Origin: Pelomonas sp. SE-A7
GTDB lineage: Bacteria; Pseudomonadota; Gammaproteobacteria; Burkholderiales; Burkholderiaceae_C
Assembly (NCBI RefSeq): GCF_030345705.1
Contig: NZ_JAUASW010000001.1
Span: 310,001-374,000 of the forward strand
Direction of reading: 5' to 3'
Length of the DNA stretch: 64,000 nt
Under the pieces are notes generated by a model, which ran no database searches, was not told the origin of the DNA, and was given only the letters and a program-made list of their open reading frames with translations. Positions 44,938-54,346 of the stretch are shown here, one piece after another. Made by a program: the position numbers and the translations under genes. Within the stretch, counting starts at the first letter, position 1, and each line of letters begins with the position of its first letter.

Positions 44938-45729
44938 ATGACGACCCAAGACTCCGTATTGCGGGTCGAGCGGCTGGGGGCGGTGACCCGCCTGGTGCTG
45001 GCTCGACCCAAGGCGATGAACGCCATCAACCTGGCCCTGCTGGACGCGCTGGACCGCGCGCTGGACGAGGCCGGCAACGACGCTGCGAACCGCGTGCTGC
45101 TGCTCACCGGCGAGGGCCCGGCTTTCTGCGCCGGAGCCGACCTCAAGGCCTTGCTGGCCGGCCGCGATGCGGCGCCTGGCGAGCCCGACTTCCTGGACCG
45201 TGCCGGCGCGGTGCTGACACGCCTGCGTGAATTTCCACGGCCGGTGATCGCTGCGCTGAACGGCGTGACCATGGCGGGCGGGCTGGAGCTGGCCCTGTGC
45301 GCCGACATCGTCGTCGCCGCCGATACCGCCAGCCTGGCCGATGCCCATGCCAATTACGGTGTGTTCCCGGGCGCCGGCGGTGCGGCCTTGCTGCCACGCG
45401 TGCTGCCGCCGCAGCTGGCGATGTACCTGCTGTTCACCGGCAAGGCGCTGAGCGCGGCACAGATGCAGGCCCACGGCCTGGTCAGCGAAATCCATCCGGC
45501 CGTCGAGCTGTCCGAGGCCGCACTGGCCCTGGCTCGCGGCATCGCCGACAAGAGCCCGGCCGCCCTGGCCCGCATGAAGCAGGTGGCGCGGCACAGCATG
45601 GACAAGAGCGCCGCCGACGCCCTGCTGCATGAACAGGTGCTGCTGCGCCAGCACCTGCGCTCGGCCGATCTGCAGGAGGGCCTGGCGGCCTTCATCGAAA
45701 AGCGCGCCCCGGTCTTCACCGGGCGCTGA
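44938..45729 (+). CDS. Enoyl-CoA hydratase/isomerase family protein
   Basis: 263 residues from the ATG at 44938, which has an AAGGCA ribosome binding site; an in-frame ATG at 44908 would add ten residues without one. The crotonase fold shows GPAFCAGADLKALLA for the CoA oxyanion loop and GVTMAGGLELALCADIVVA. It would hydrate enoyl-CoA in beta-oxidation. The first active-site Glu is seen in the GGLELAL region, while the second position reads GVFPGAGGAALLPR, so hydratase versus isomerase is uncertain. First gene of the operon. Confidence 0.88.
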   Translation: MTTQDSVLRVERLGAVTRLVLARPKAMNAINLALLDALDRALDEAGNDAANRVLLLTGEGPAFCAGADLKALLAGRDAAPGEPDFLDRAGAVLTRLREFPRPVIAALNGVTMAGGLELALCADIVVAADTASLADAHANYGVFPGAGGAALLPRVLPPQLAMYLLFTGKALSAAQMQAHGLVSEIHPAVELSEAALALARGIADKSPAALARMKQVARHSMDKSAADALLHEQVLLRQHLRSADLQEGLAAFIEKRAPVFTGR

Positions 45730-45749
45730 ACCGTCAAGGACCCCATCCG

Positions 45750-46991
45750 ATGGACAAGATCTACATCGTCGGCATTGGCATGACGCGCTTCGGGCGCTGG
45801 CCGGACAAGAGCCAGTACGACCTGGCGGCCGAAGCGGTCGAGCTGGCGCTGAAGGACGCGCATTGCAGCCGCTCCGAGCTTGGCGCGGCCTTCTACAGCG
45901 GCGTGACCAGCGGCTCGCTGCAGGGGCAGACCTCGATCCCCGGCCCGATCGCGCTGCGCCGCTGCGGCATCGAGGGCATTCCGGTGTTCAGCGTCGAGAA
46001 CGCCTGCGCCTCGGGCACCAGCGCCTTCCACCTGGCCGTGCAGTCGCTGAAGGCGGGCAGCTGCGACATCGCCCTGGCCTTCGGCGCAGAGAAGATGAAC
46101 GTGGCCGACAAGGCCCGCATGTTCGGTGTGTTCGACGGCGGCTGGGATGTGTCCACCGTCGAGGCCAACAAGGCCACGCTGCTGGCCTTGGGCGACGGCA
46201 TGACCGTGCCGCCGGGCGGCGACTCGGACAAGCCCCGCAGCGTCTTCATGGACGTCTACGCCGCCTTCTGCCGCCGCCACATGAAGACCTGGGGCACGAC
46301 CCAGCGCGCACTGGCCGCGGTGGCCGCCAAGAACCACCAGCACTCGGTGCACAACCCGCTGGCGCAGTTCCGCGAGGCCATGACGGTGGAGCAGGTGCTG
46401 GCCGCGCCGGCCATTGCCTGGCCGCTGACCCTGCCCATGTGCTCGGCCATCAGCGACGGTGCCGCAGCCCTCGTACTTTGCAACGAGCAGGGCCTGGAGA
46501 AGCTGTCCGCGGCCCGCGCCCGCGCCGTGACCGTGCTGGCCAGCGTGGTGCGCGCCGGCATCGAGCACAGCCCCGACGAGCCGCAGCTGGGCATCGGTCA
46601 TCTGGCGGCCCTGGCCGCCTATGAGCAGGCCAACGTGGGTCCGGACGCGATCGATGTGGCCGAGGTCCACGATGCCTCCGCCATGGGCGAGCTGCTGAAT
46701 GCCGAGAACCTGATGCTGGTGCCCTTCGGTGCCTCGGGCCCGGCCGCCGAACGCGGCGATTTCACGATCGGCGGGCGCATCCCCATCAATCCCTCGGGCG
46801 GCCTGGAATCCAAGGGCCATCCGATAGGCGCAACCGGCCTGGCCCAGCTGCATGAGCTGGTGACGCAGTTGCGCGGCGAGGCCGGCGGCCGCCAGGTGGG
46901 CGCTGCGCGCATCGCCATCCAGGAAAACGGCGGCGGCCTGATCGGCATCGAGGAAGCCGTGGTCGGCGTGAGCATTCTTTGCAAGGAGTAG
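45750..46991 (+). CDS. Thiolase of the SCP2/acetyl-CoA acyltransferase-like type
   Basis: 413 residues. The nucleophile Cys86 is in ENACASGTSA. The later motifs are GHPIGATG and VAEVHDASAMGE, and the closing active-site element is IQENGGGLIG, which lacks the second Cys of classical thiolases. This is the pattern of SCP2-type thiolases, which cleave bulky or branched beta-ketoacyl-CoA, including sterol side chains. Gap to the hydratase gene is 20 bases. Confidence 0.9.
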   Translation: MDKIYIVGIGMTRFGRWPDKSQYDLAAEAVELALKDAHCSRSELGAAFYSGVTSGSLQGQTSIPGPIALRRCGIEGIPVFSVENACASGTSAFHLAVQSLKAGSCDIALAFGAEKMNVADKARMFGVFDGGWDVSTVEANKATLLALGDGMTVPPGGDSDKPRSVFMDVYAAFCRRHMKTWGTTQRALAAVAAKNHQHSVHNPLAQFREAMTVEQVLAAPAIAWPLTLPMCSAISDGAAALVLCNEQGLEKLSAARARAVTVLASVVRAGIEHSPDEPQLGIGHLAALAAYEQANVGPDAIDVAEVHDASAMGELLNAENLMLVPFGASGPAAERGDFTIGGRIPINPSGGLESKGHPIGATGLAQLHELVTQLRGEAGGRQVGAARIAIQENGGGLIGIEEAVVGVSILCKE

Positions 46992-46996
46992 GTCCC

Positions 46997-48154
46997 GTGG
47001 GACATGTATTCAGAACCGAAGAGCAGGGCATGGCGGTCGATGCGCTGCGTACCTTCCTGGCGGCGGAGATCGACCCGCTGTTCAACAAGGAGTACCGCGA
47101 CCGCTACATGCCGCGCGAGGTGATGGCAGGCCTGATGCGCCGCCTGGCCGAGTTCGGCCTGGTCAGCGGCGTGGTCAGCGAGGCTCGCGGCGGCCTGGGC
47201 CTCGACTGGCAGACCACGCTGATGCTGTACGAGGAAATCGTTGCGACCTCGGCCGACCTGTCGGTGCCGGTGCTGATCAACTCCTTCGGCGCCCATCTGC
47301 TGGAGACGCTGGCGCCCGAGCATTTGCGCGAGCGCTACCTGCCAGGCCTGGTGGCCGGCGACAGCTTCGTCAGCATGGGCATCTCCGAGCCCGACGTGGG
47401 CTCCAACGTGCTGGAGATCCGCACCCGCGCGCGCCGCGACGGCGACCACTGGGTGATCAACGGCGAGAAGACCTGGATCAGCAACGGCAGCTACTCGGAC
47501 TTCCTGATCTGCACCTGCCGCACCGGCGAGGATCCGCGCCGCGGCCTGACCCACATCCTGGTCGACCGCCGCGAGCATGGCTACGAGGTGCGCGACATCC
47601 ACAAGATCGCGTTCAACAGCCAGTCCACCGCCCAGATCTTCCTCAGCGACGTGCGAGTGCCGGTCGCCAACACGATTGGCGGCGAGGGCGAGGCCCTGAA
47701 GAACACGCTGGCCCTGTTCGAGCGCTCGCGCGTCTTCGTCGCGGCCCAGGGCCTGGGCATCGCGCGTCGCGCGCTGGACGAGGCGGTGCTCTATGCCACG
47801 CAGCGCCGCCAGCACGGCAAGCTGATCGCCGGCCACCAGCTGATCGCCGCCATGCTGGCCGAGATGGCGACCCAGGTCGATGCCGCGCGGCTGCTCACCT
47901 ACCGCGCCGCCGCAATTATCGACGCCGGCCTTCCGGCCGAGATGGAGGCGGCGATGGCCAAGTACTTCGCCTGCGAGGCCGCCGTGACCATTGCCCGCCA
48001 GGCGGTGCAGATCCACGGCGGCAATGGCGTGACGCGCGAATTCCTGGTCGAGAAGCTGGCCCGCGAGGCCATCGTCTGCCCCATCCCCGAGGGCACGACC
48101 CAGATGCAGCAACTGATCATCGGCCGCGCCCTGACCGGCGTCGCGGCGTTCTGA
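46997..48154 (+). CDS. Acyl-CoA dehydrogenase
   Basis: 385 residues from a GTG at 46997, eight bases after AAGGAG; a TTG at 46979 is in frame but overlaps the thiolase gene. It has GISEPDVGSN for the FAD-binding loop, GEKTWISNGSYSD, and QIHGGNGVTREF. The catalytic Glu lies in PIPEGTTQMQ near the C-terminus. It introduces the double bond in beta-oxidation. Only five bases separate it from the thiolase gene. Confidence 0.92.
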   Translation: MGHVFRTEEQGMAVDALRTFLAAEIDPLFNKEYRDRYMPREVMAGLMRRLAEFGLVSGVVSEARGGLGLDWQTTLMLYEEIVATSADLSVPVLINSFGAHLLETLAPEHLRERYLPGLVAGDSFVSMGISEPDVGSNVLEIRTRARRDGDHWVINGEKTWISNGSYSDFLICTCRTGEDPRRGLTHILVDRREHGYEVRDIHKIAFNSQSTAQIFLSDVRVPVANTIGGEGEALKNTLALFERSRVFVAAQGLGIARRALDEAVLYATQRRQHGKLIAGHQLIAAMLAEMATQVDAARLLTYRAAAIIDAGLPAEMEAAMAKYFACEAAVTIARQAVQIHGGNGVTREFLVEKLAREAIVCPIPEGTTQMQQLIIGRALTGVAAF

Positions 48155-48167
48155 ACAAGGAGTTTCC

Positions 48168-48944
48168 ATGCTGATCAACAACAAGGTCGTCATCATCAGC
48201 GGCGGCGCTTCCGGGCTGGGCCAGGCCACGGCCCGCTATTTCGCCGAGGAACTCGGCGCCCGGGTCGCCCTGTTCGACCTCAACGAGGAGGCCGGCGCCC
48301 AGACCGTGGCCGCCATCGGCGCCGAACGCGCCTTCTTCGTGAAGACCGATGTCGCCGACGAGGCCTCGGTGCAGGCCGCGGTCGACGCCGTGATGGCGCG
48401 CTACGGCGCGGTGCACGTCAACATCAACTGTGCCGCGCTGCTGGGCCCCTGCAAGGTGCTGGGCAAGGACGGCAAGGCCACGCCCCTGGCCAGGTTCGCG
48501 CAGACGATGGCGGTGAACCTCAACGGCATCTTCAACCTGATGTCCAAGTGCGCCGAGCGCATGGCCCTGAACGAGCCCGAGGCCGGTGAGGAGCGCGGCG
48601 TCGTCATCAATATCTCGTCGGGCGCCGCCTACGAGGGGCAGATAGGTCAGGTCGCCTACGCGGCCAGCAAGGCCGGCGTCATCGGCATCAATCTGCCGGC
48701 CGCGCGCGAGCTGGGTGCGCTGGGCATCCGCGTCAATGCGATCGCCCCGGGGCTGTTCCTCACGCCCATGGCCTCGCAGATGGACGAGAAGGTGATGGCG
48801 GCGCTGATGACGCAAGTCGAGGCGCCAAAGCGCCTGGGCGACATGCGCGAGTTCGCGCATTGCTGCGCCTTCATCGTCGAGAACGCCTACCTGAACGGCG
48901 AGACCGTCCGCCTGGATGCCGCCTCGCGGCTGCGCGCCCGCTGA
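48168..48944 (+). CDS. SDR-type 3-hydroxyacyl-CoA dehydrogenase
   Basis: 258 residues, a Rossmann-fold short-chain dehydrogenase. It has GGASGLGQAT (NAD site) near residue 12, a NCAALLG motif, catalytic Ser in NISSGAAY, YAASK near residue 163, and the C-terminal FLTPMA region. The layout resembles HSD10-type 3-hydroxy-2-methylacyl-CoA dehydrogenase. It would oxidise the hydroxyacyl-CoA made by the hydratase. Thirteen bases separate it from the dehydrogenase gene. Confidence 0.9.
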   Translation: MLINNKVVIISGGASGLGQATARYFAEELGARVALFDLNEEAGAQTVAAIGAERAFFVKTDVADEASVQAAVDAVMARYGAVHVNINCAALLGPCKVLGKDGKATPLARFAQTMAVNLNGIFNLMSKCAERMALNEPEAGEERGVVINISSGAAYEGQIGQVAYAASKAGVIGINLPAARELGALGIRVNAIAPGLFLTPMASQMDEKVMAALMTQVEAPKRLGDMREFAHCCAFIVENAYLNGETVRLDAASRLRAR

Positions 48945-48961
48945 ACCCTGGAGACCCAGAC

Positions 48962-50539
48962 ATGAAGACGAATTTCTGCCGGGTGATGCGGCTCCTGACC
49001 CTGCGCCATGCGGCGAGCGAGGCCCTGGTCAATACCGAGCGCGGCCGTCGCTACAGCTTTTCCGAGTACCACCTGCTCACCAACCGCATTGCCAACGCGA
49101 TCCGCGGCGAACTCGGCCTCGCGCGCGGCGAGCATTTCTTCACCATCGTCGAGAACGACAACCTCGCGCTGCTGCATTTCCCCACCTTCTTCAAGCAGGA
49201 GGCCACGGCGGTGTTCACCAACTACCGCGAGAGCATGGATGAGCACCGCTGGCAGCTGGACCTGGTCAAGCCACGCCTTGTGTTCATCGAGCTGGCGCTG
49301 CTGGAACGCTATGCGCCGATGCTGCGCGAACGCGGCATCACCATCGTCGTGATGGACCCGCCGCCGCAGGCGCAGGAGGGCGTGCTGTATTTCTGGGACC
49401 TGGTGGAGCGGGCCAGCGCCGAGGACAACGAGGTCGAGATCGACGTGCACGACAACACCCGGCTGCTGCGGTTCACCGGCGGCACCACCGGGCGCGGCAA
49501 GTGCGCGATGTACAGCTTCGACAACCTGATGGGCACGCGGGACGCGAGCTACATCGAGCGTGACTTCGGCTATGACGAGAGCACGCGCTGCCTGCATATC
49601 GCGCCGCTGTCGCATGGCAGCCTGATCCTGTTCCTGGCCACGCTGTTCGCCGGTGGTACGACGCTGACCATGAACCAGGTCGACCTGCCGCGCTGGATGG
49701 ACCTGGTCCAGGCCGAGCGCGTCACCCATTCCTTCCTGGTGCCCACGGCCCTCTACCGGCTGCTCGACCTGCAGCAGCAGCAGCCGCGCGACCTGAGCTC
49801 GCTGCGCACCGTGGTCTATGGCGCGGCGCCCATGAGTCCGAGCAAGATGGGGTCGCTGGTGGCGACCCTGGGCAATGTCTTCGTGCAGGGCTATGCGGCC
49901 ACCGAGGCGGCCATGTTCATCGCCGTGCTGAACAAGCGCGACCACCTGAATGCCGACGGCACACCCAGCCGCCACCTGGGCTCGGCCGGCCGCGTGAATC
50001 CCGGCGTCGAGGTGTTCATCACCGATGCCGAGGGCCGGCCGGTGCCGGTGGGGGCGACCGGCGAGATCCGCATCCGTTGCCGCGCCACCATCGCCGGCTA
50101 CTACGGCAACCCCGAGGGCACGGCGGCCGAGTTCGTCGACGGCGCCTGGCGCTCCGGCGACCTGGGCTACCTGGACGAGGACGGCTTCCTGACCCTGGTC
50201 GACCGGCTCAAGGACATGATCATCACCGGCGGCTTCAATGTCTACGCGGTCGAGGTCGAGGCGGCGCTGAACGCCCATCCGGCGGTGCAGATGTCGGCCG
50301 TCGTCGGCGTGCCGCATGAGGAATGGGGCGAGGCCGTGCATGCCGAGGTGGTGCTGCGCCCGGGCGCCAGTGCCAGCGAGGCCGAGCTGATCGAGCATGC
50401 CAAGGCCTCGCTGAGCGCCTACAAGGTGCCCAAGTCGGTCCGCATCGTGGCCGCGCTGCCCCTGTCTCCGGTCGGCAAGGTGCTGCGCCGGGCGGTCAAG
50501 CAGCCCTACTGGGCCGGACGGGAACGCCATGTCCACTGA
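48962..50539 (+). CDS. AMP-dependent acyl-CoA synthetase
   Basis: 525 residues, an ATP-dependent CoA ligase of the ANL family. Motifs are the P-loop-like RFTGGTTGRGK, YGAAPMSPSKMG, QGYAATE, the hinge region SGDLGYLDEDG, and the catalytic Lys in SPVGKVLRRAVKQ. It would activate the carboxylate formed by the aldehyde dehydrogenase. The end overlaps the next gene by 11 bases. Substrate chain type cannot be read directly. Confidence 0.9.
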   Translation: MKTNFCRVMRLLTLRHAASEALVNTERGRRYSFSEYHLLTNRIANAIRGELGLARGEHFFTIVENDNLALLHFPTFFKQEATAVFTNYRESMDEHRWQLDLVKPRLVFIELALLERYAPMLRERGITIVVMDPPPQAQEGVLYFWDLVERASAEDNEVEIDVHDNTRLLRFTGGTTGRGKCAMYSFDNLMGTRDASYIERDFGYDESTRCLHIAPLSHGSLILFLATLFAGGTTLTMNQVDLPRWMDLVQAERVTHSFLVPTALYRLLDLQQQQPRDLSSLRTVVYGAAPMSPSKMGSLVATLGNVFVQGYAATEAAMFIAVLNKRDHLNADGTPSRHLGSAGRVNPGVEVFITDAEGRPVPVGATGEIRIRCRATIAGYYGNPEGTAAEFVDGAWRSGDLGYLDEDGFLTLVDRLKDMIITGGFNVYAVEVEAALNAHPAVQMSAVVGVPHEEWGEAVHAEVVLRPGASASEAELIEHAKASLSAYKVPKSVRIVAALPLSPVGKVLRRAVKQPYWAGRERHVH

Positions 50540-51959
50540 GGCGGCAGGCGCTGCGTCGACGATGCGCCAGGTGTTGGCGCTGCAGCGCGCCGCGCTGGCG
50601 CGCGAAGGCACGGCGAACGAGGCCTTGCGGCGTGACCGCCTGGAGCGCGCCATCGGCCTGCTCGTCGATCATCGGCACGACTGGTGCGAGGCGCTGTCGA
50701 CCGACTTCTCGAGCCGCCATGCGGCCGAGTCGCTGCTGGTGGACGTGCTGATTCCGCTGGAGAACCTGCGCCATTCGATCCGGCATCTGCGCCGCTGGAT
50801 GAGGCCCGAACGGCGCGCCAGCAATTTCCCGTTCGGCCTGCTCGGCGCGCGCAGCGAGATCCGCTGGGAGCCCAGGGGCGTGGTCGGCAACATCGTGCCC
50901 TGGAACATCCCGGCGCTGGGCCTGTTCGGCCCGCTGGCTCCGATGCTGGCCGCCGGCAACCGCGTGATGCTGAAGATGAGCGAGTTCGCCCCGGCCAGTG
51001 CCGCGCTGGCCGAGCGCCTGATCGGCGCGGCCTTCGACCTCGAGGAGGTCGCCGTGTTCAGCGGCGACGCGACGGCCGGCGCCGCGTTCGCCGCGCTGCC
51101 GCTGGACCATCTGATGTTCACCGGCAGCACGCGCGTGGGCCGGATGGTGATGCGCGCCGCCTCCGAGAACCTCACGCCGGTGACGCTGGAGCTGGGCGGC
51201 AAGTCGCCGGCCCTGGTCTGCCAGGACGCCGATCTTGAGCTAGCGGCTCGGCGCATTGCCTGGGGCAAGCTGGTGAATGGCGGCCAGGCCTGCATTGCGC
51301 CCGACTACGTGCTCGTCCCCGAGGCATTGCGCGATGGCTTCGTCGAGCTGCTGCGCCGCGAGATGCTGCGCCAGTTTCCGCAGCCGCTGGGCGAGGGCGG
51401 CCCCACGGCGCTCGTCAGCGAAGCCCATGCCGAGCGGCTGCGCGATTGCGTGGACGAGGCACGCGAGCGCGGCGCGCGCATCGTGCCGGTGTGCGAAGGC
51501 CGTCCGGACACGACGCGGCGCATCGTGCCAAGCCTGGTCGTCGAACCCGACGACGGCTGCCGCCTGATGCGCGAGGAAATCTTCGGCCCGTTGCTGCCGG
51601 TCAAGGCCTACGGCTCGCTGGACGAGGCCATCGCCTACGTCAACGCGAGGCCGCATCCGCTGGCCCTGTACTGCTTCGGCGGCCGCGCGGCGACCGAGCG
51701 GGTGGTGGCTGGCACGCGTTCGGGCGGCGTGGCCATCAATGACGTGATCAGCCATGGCATGCAGGAGAACCTGCCTTTCGGCGGCGTCGGTGAATCGGGC
51801 ATGGGGGCCTTCCACGCCGAGTTCGGCTTCCGCGCCTTCAGCCATCCCCGCGCCGTCTACCGGGCACCTCGCCTGGACCCGCTGGCCCTGTTGCGCCCGC
51901 CCTTCGTCCCCGCTTCGGTGCCGCGCATCGAGCGCCTGCTGCGCCTGCGGCGCGGCTGA
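50529..51959 (+). CDS. Aldehyde dehydrogenase (coniferyl-aldehyde-type)
   Basis: 476 residues. The general base is in TLELGGKSP and the nucleophile is Cys255 in NGGQACIAPD. Other family motifs are PWNIPALGLFGPLAPMLAAGN and EEIFGPLLPVKAY. The shape, lacking the long N-terminal arm, is that of class-3-like and coniferyl aldehyde dehydrogenases. It would turn an aldehyde from the GMC oxidase into an acid. It overlaps the synthetase gene by 11 bases. Confidence 0.9.
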   Translation: MSTEAAGAASTMRQVLALQRAALAREGTANEALRRDRLERAIGLLVDHRHDWCEALSTDFSSRHAAESLLVDVLIPLENLRHSIRHLRRWMRPERRASNFPFGLLGARSEIRWEPRGVVGNIVPWNIPALGLFGPLAPMLAAGNRVMLKMSEFAPASAALAERLIGAAFDLEEVAVFSGDATAGAAFAALPLDHLMFTGSTRVGRMVMRAASENLTPVTLELGGKSPALVCQDADLELAARRIAWGKLVNGGQACIAPDYVLVPEALRDGFVELLRREMLRQFPQPLGEGGPTALVSEAHAERLRDCVDEARERGARIVPVCEGRPDTTRRIVPSLVVEPDDGCRLMREEIFGPLLPVKAYGSLDEAIAYVNARPHPLALYCFGGRAATERVVAGTRSGGVAINDVISHGMQENLPFGGVGESGMGAFHAEFGFRAFSHPRAVYRAPRLDPLALLRPPFVPASVPRIERLLRLRRG

Positions 51960-51982
51960 TCCCCCTTCATCGGAGACCTGCG

Positions 51983-54346
51983 ATGTCCAAGAAGAATCTC
52001 GTGCCCAGCCTGACCGCGCTGAGCCTCGCCCTGCAGACCGCGCTGGCGGTCGCCCAGTCGCTGCCACTGCCGGGCACGCCCACGGCCAGCACCGCGGGCC
52101 GCACGCTGGAGGAGTCTAGGCACCAGTGGCGCCAGGGCGCCAAGACGCTGCCGGCCGGCGCGCCGAACGTGCTCATCATCATGCTGGACGACGTGGGCTT
52201 CGCGCAGGCCGATACCGTCGGCGGCGCGATCCACACGCCCACCTTGCAGCGCGTTGCCGACACCGGCATCCGCTACAACGCTTTCCACACCACGGCCATC
52301 AGCTCGGCCACTCGCGCCGCGCTGCTGACCGGCCGCAACCACCATCGGGTGGGCAGCGGCACGGTCACCGAGTTCGCCTCGGACTTCGACGGCTATACCG
52401 GCGAGATCCCCAAGAGCAGCGCCACCGTCGCCGAGGTGCTCAAGCAGTACGGCTACAGCACGGCCCTGTTCGGCAAATGGCACAGCACTTCGGCACGGGC
52501 CACCGGACCGACCGGCCCCTTTGCCAGCTGGCCGACCGGCTACGGCTTCGAGACCTTCTACGGCTTCATGGGCGCCGAGACCGACCAGTACTCGCCCAGC
52601 CTGTACCGCAACACCACGCCGGTCGAGCCGCCGCGCGACCCCAAGTACCACCTGACCGAGGACCTGGCCGGCGAGGCCGTGCAATGGCTGCGCCAGCGCC
52701 AGGCGCTGACGCCCGACAAGCCCTTCTTCATGTACTGGGCACCGGGCGCGGTGCACGGGCCGCACCAGGTCTTCCAGTCCTGGTCGGACAAGTACAAGGG
52801 CCGCTTCGACAGCGGCTGGGACGCCTACCGCCAGCAGGCCTTCCAGCGCCAGAAGGCCATGGGCTGGATCCCCAAGGACACGCAGCTGACGCCGCGCCCC
52901 GACACGCTGCCCGCCTGGGACAGCCTGTCGGCCGAGGAGAAGCAGTTCCAGGCCCGGCTGATGGAGGTCTATGCCGGCTTCCTGGAGCACACCGACACGC
53001 AGGCCGGCCGGCTGATCGACGAACTGGAGCGCGAGGGCATCCGCGACAACACGCTGATCCTCTATGTGCTGTCCGACAACGGCGCCTCCAGCGAGGGCCG
53101 CGCCGGCACGATCAACGAGCTGGTCAACATCAACATGATTCCGACCACGGCCACCCAGCAGATGCAGGTGCTGCAGTCGCAGTACGGCGGCCTGGCCGCG
53201 CTGGGCGGCCCGAAGCTGAGCAACATGTACCACGCGGCCTGGGCCTGGGCGGGCGAGAGCCCCTTCGTCGGCACCAAGCTCAGCGCCGGCTACTTCGGCG
53301 GCACGCGCACGCCGCTCGCGATCTCCTGGCCCAGGGCCATCGTCGCGGACAAGGCCGTGCGGCCGCAGTTCCACCATGTCAACGACATCGTGCCCACGCT
53401 GTACGACATCCTCGGCCTAACGCCGCCGCCCAGCGTCAACGGCGTGGCCCAGCAGCCGCTGGACGGCGTCAGCATGCGCTACAGCTTCGCCGACGCAGGT
53501 GCCCCGGGCCGCAAGGGCGCCCAGTACTTCGAGATGATGGGCAGCCGCGGCGTCTACGAGGATGGCTGGATGGCCTCGGTGTTCGGGCCCGTCACGCCCT
53601 GGATAGGCCCGGGCCCGCAGCTCGCTGCCTGGCATCCGGACCAGGACCGCTGGACCCTGCACAAGCTTGGCGACGACTATTCGCAGGCCGTCGACGTGTC
53701 GGGCCAGCATCCTGAGAGGCTGGCCCAGCTCAGGCGCCGCTTCGAGGAGCAGGCGGCGGCGAACCAGGTCTATCCGCTGGGCGCCTCGTTCTTCCCCTTC
53801 CTGCATCCCGAAGCGCGCATAGGCTCGACCCGCAGCGAATGGCGCTTCGACGCGCAGACCCAGCGCCTGCCCGAGATCATCGCGCCCAATCTGCGCTCGC
53901 GCGACAGCGTGGTGACCGTGCGGGCCGAGCTGCCGGCACAGGCCAGCGGCGTGCTGTATTCGCTGGGTGGCGCCAGCGGCGGCGTGACGCTCTACGCCAA
54001 GGACGGGCATCTGGTCTACGAGTACAACGCCGTCGGCTTCGCCCGCACGCGGCTGCGCAGCTCGGGGCCGGTGGCCGCGGGATCGCATCGCATCGAGGTC
54101 GAGACCGCCATGCTGGCCAGCAAGCCGGGCAGCCCGGCACGGCTGACGCTGCGCGTCGACGGCCTGGAGCTGGCCAGCGGCACGACGCCCTTCACGCCGC
54201 CGCTGCTGTTCACCGCCACCGGCAGCTTCAATGTCGGCCGCAACCTCGGCTCGCCGGTGTCGCTCGACTACTTCGACGCCGCGCCGTTCGCCTTCAACGG
54301 GACCATCACCGACGTGCACGTCGTCTACAAGGCCGCTGCCAAGTGA
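51983..54346 (+). CDS. Arylsulfatase-family sulfatase of the Ser type
   Basis: 787 residues with a signal peptide (about 1-25), so periplasmic or secreted. The sulfatase fold shows the metal-binding IIMLDDVGFAQ and the family stretch ATRAALLTGRN. The residue that is post-translationally turned into formylglycine is Ser107 in the motif S-S-A-T-R (107-111), where most arylsulfatases have C-x-P-x-R. A C-terminal LamG-like beta domain (about 620-785) is typical of this large class. Ser-type enzymes need a radical-SAM maturase (AtsB-like), which is not in the window. It begins 23 bases after the dehydrogenase gene. Confidence 0.9.
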   Translation: MSKKNLVPSLTALSLALQTALAVAQSLPLPGTPTASTAGRTLEESRHQWRQGAKTLPAGAPNVLIIMLDDVGFAQADTVGGAIHTPTLQRVADTGIRYNAFHTTAISSATRAALLTGRNHHRVGSGTVTEFASDFDGYTGEIPKSSATVAEVLKQYGYSTALFGKWHSTSARATGPTGPFASWPTGYGFETFYGFMGAETDQYSPSLYRNTTPVEPPRDPKYHLTEDLAGEAVQWLRQRQALTPDKPFFMYWAPGAVHGPHQVFQSWSDKYKGRFDSGWDAYRQQAFQRQKAMGWIPKDTQLTPRPDTLPAWDSLSAEEKQFQARLMEVYAGFLEHTDTQAGRLIDELEREGIRDNTLILYVLSDNGASSEGRAGTINELVNINMIPTTATQQMQVLQSQYGGLAALGGPKLSNMYHAAWAWAGESPFVGTKLSAGYFGGTRTPLAISWPRAIVADKAVRPQFHHVNDIVPTLYDILGLTPPPSVNGVAQQPLDGVSMRYSFADAGAPGRKGAQYFEMMGSRGVYEDGWMASVFGPVTPWIGPGPQLAAWHPDQDRWTLHKLGDDYSQAVDVSGQHPERLAQLRRRFEEQAAANQVYPLGASFFPFLHPEARIGSTRSEWRFDAQTQRLPEIIAPNLRSRDSVVTVRAELPAQASGVLYSLGGASGGVTLYAKDGHLVYEYNAVGFARTRLRSSGPVAAGSHRIEVETAMLASKPGSPARLTLRVDGLELASGTTPFTPPLLFTATGSFNVGRNLGSPVSLDYFDAAPFAFNGTITDVHVVYKAAAK

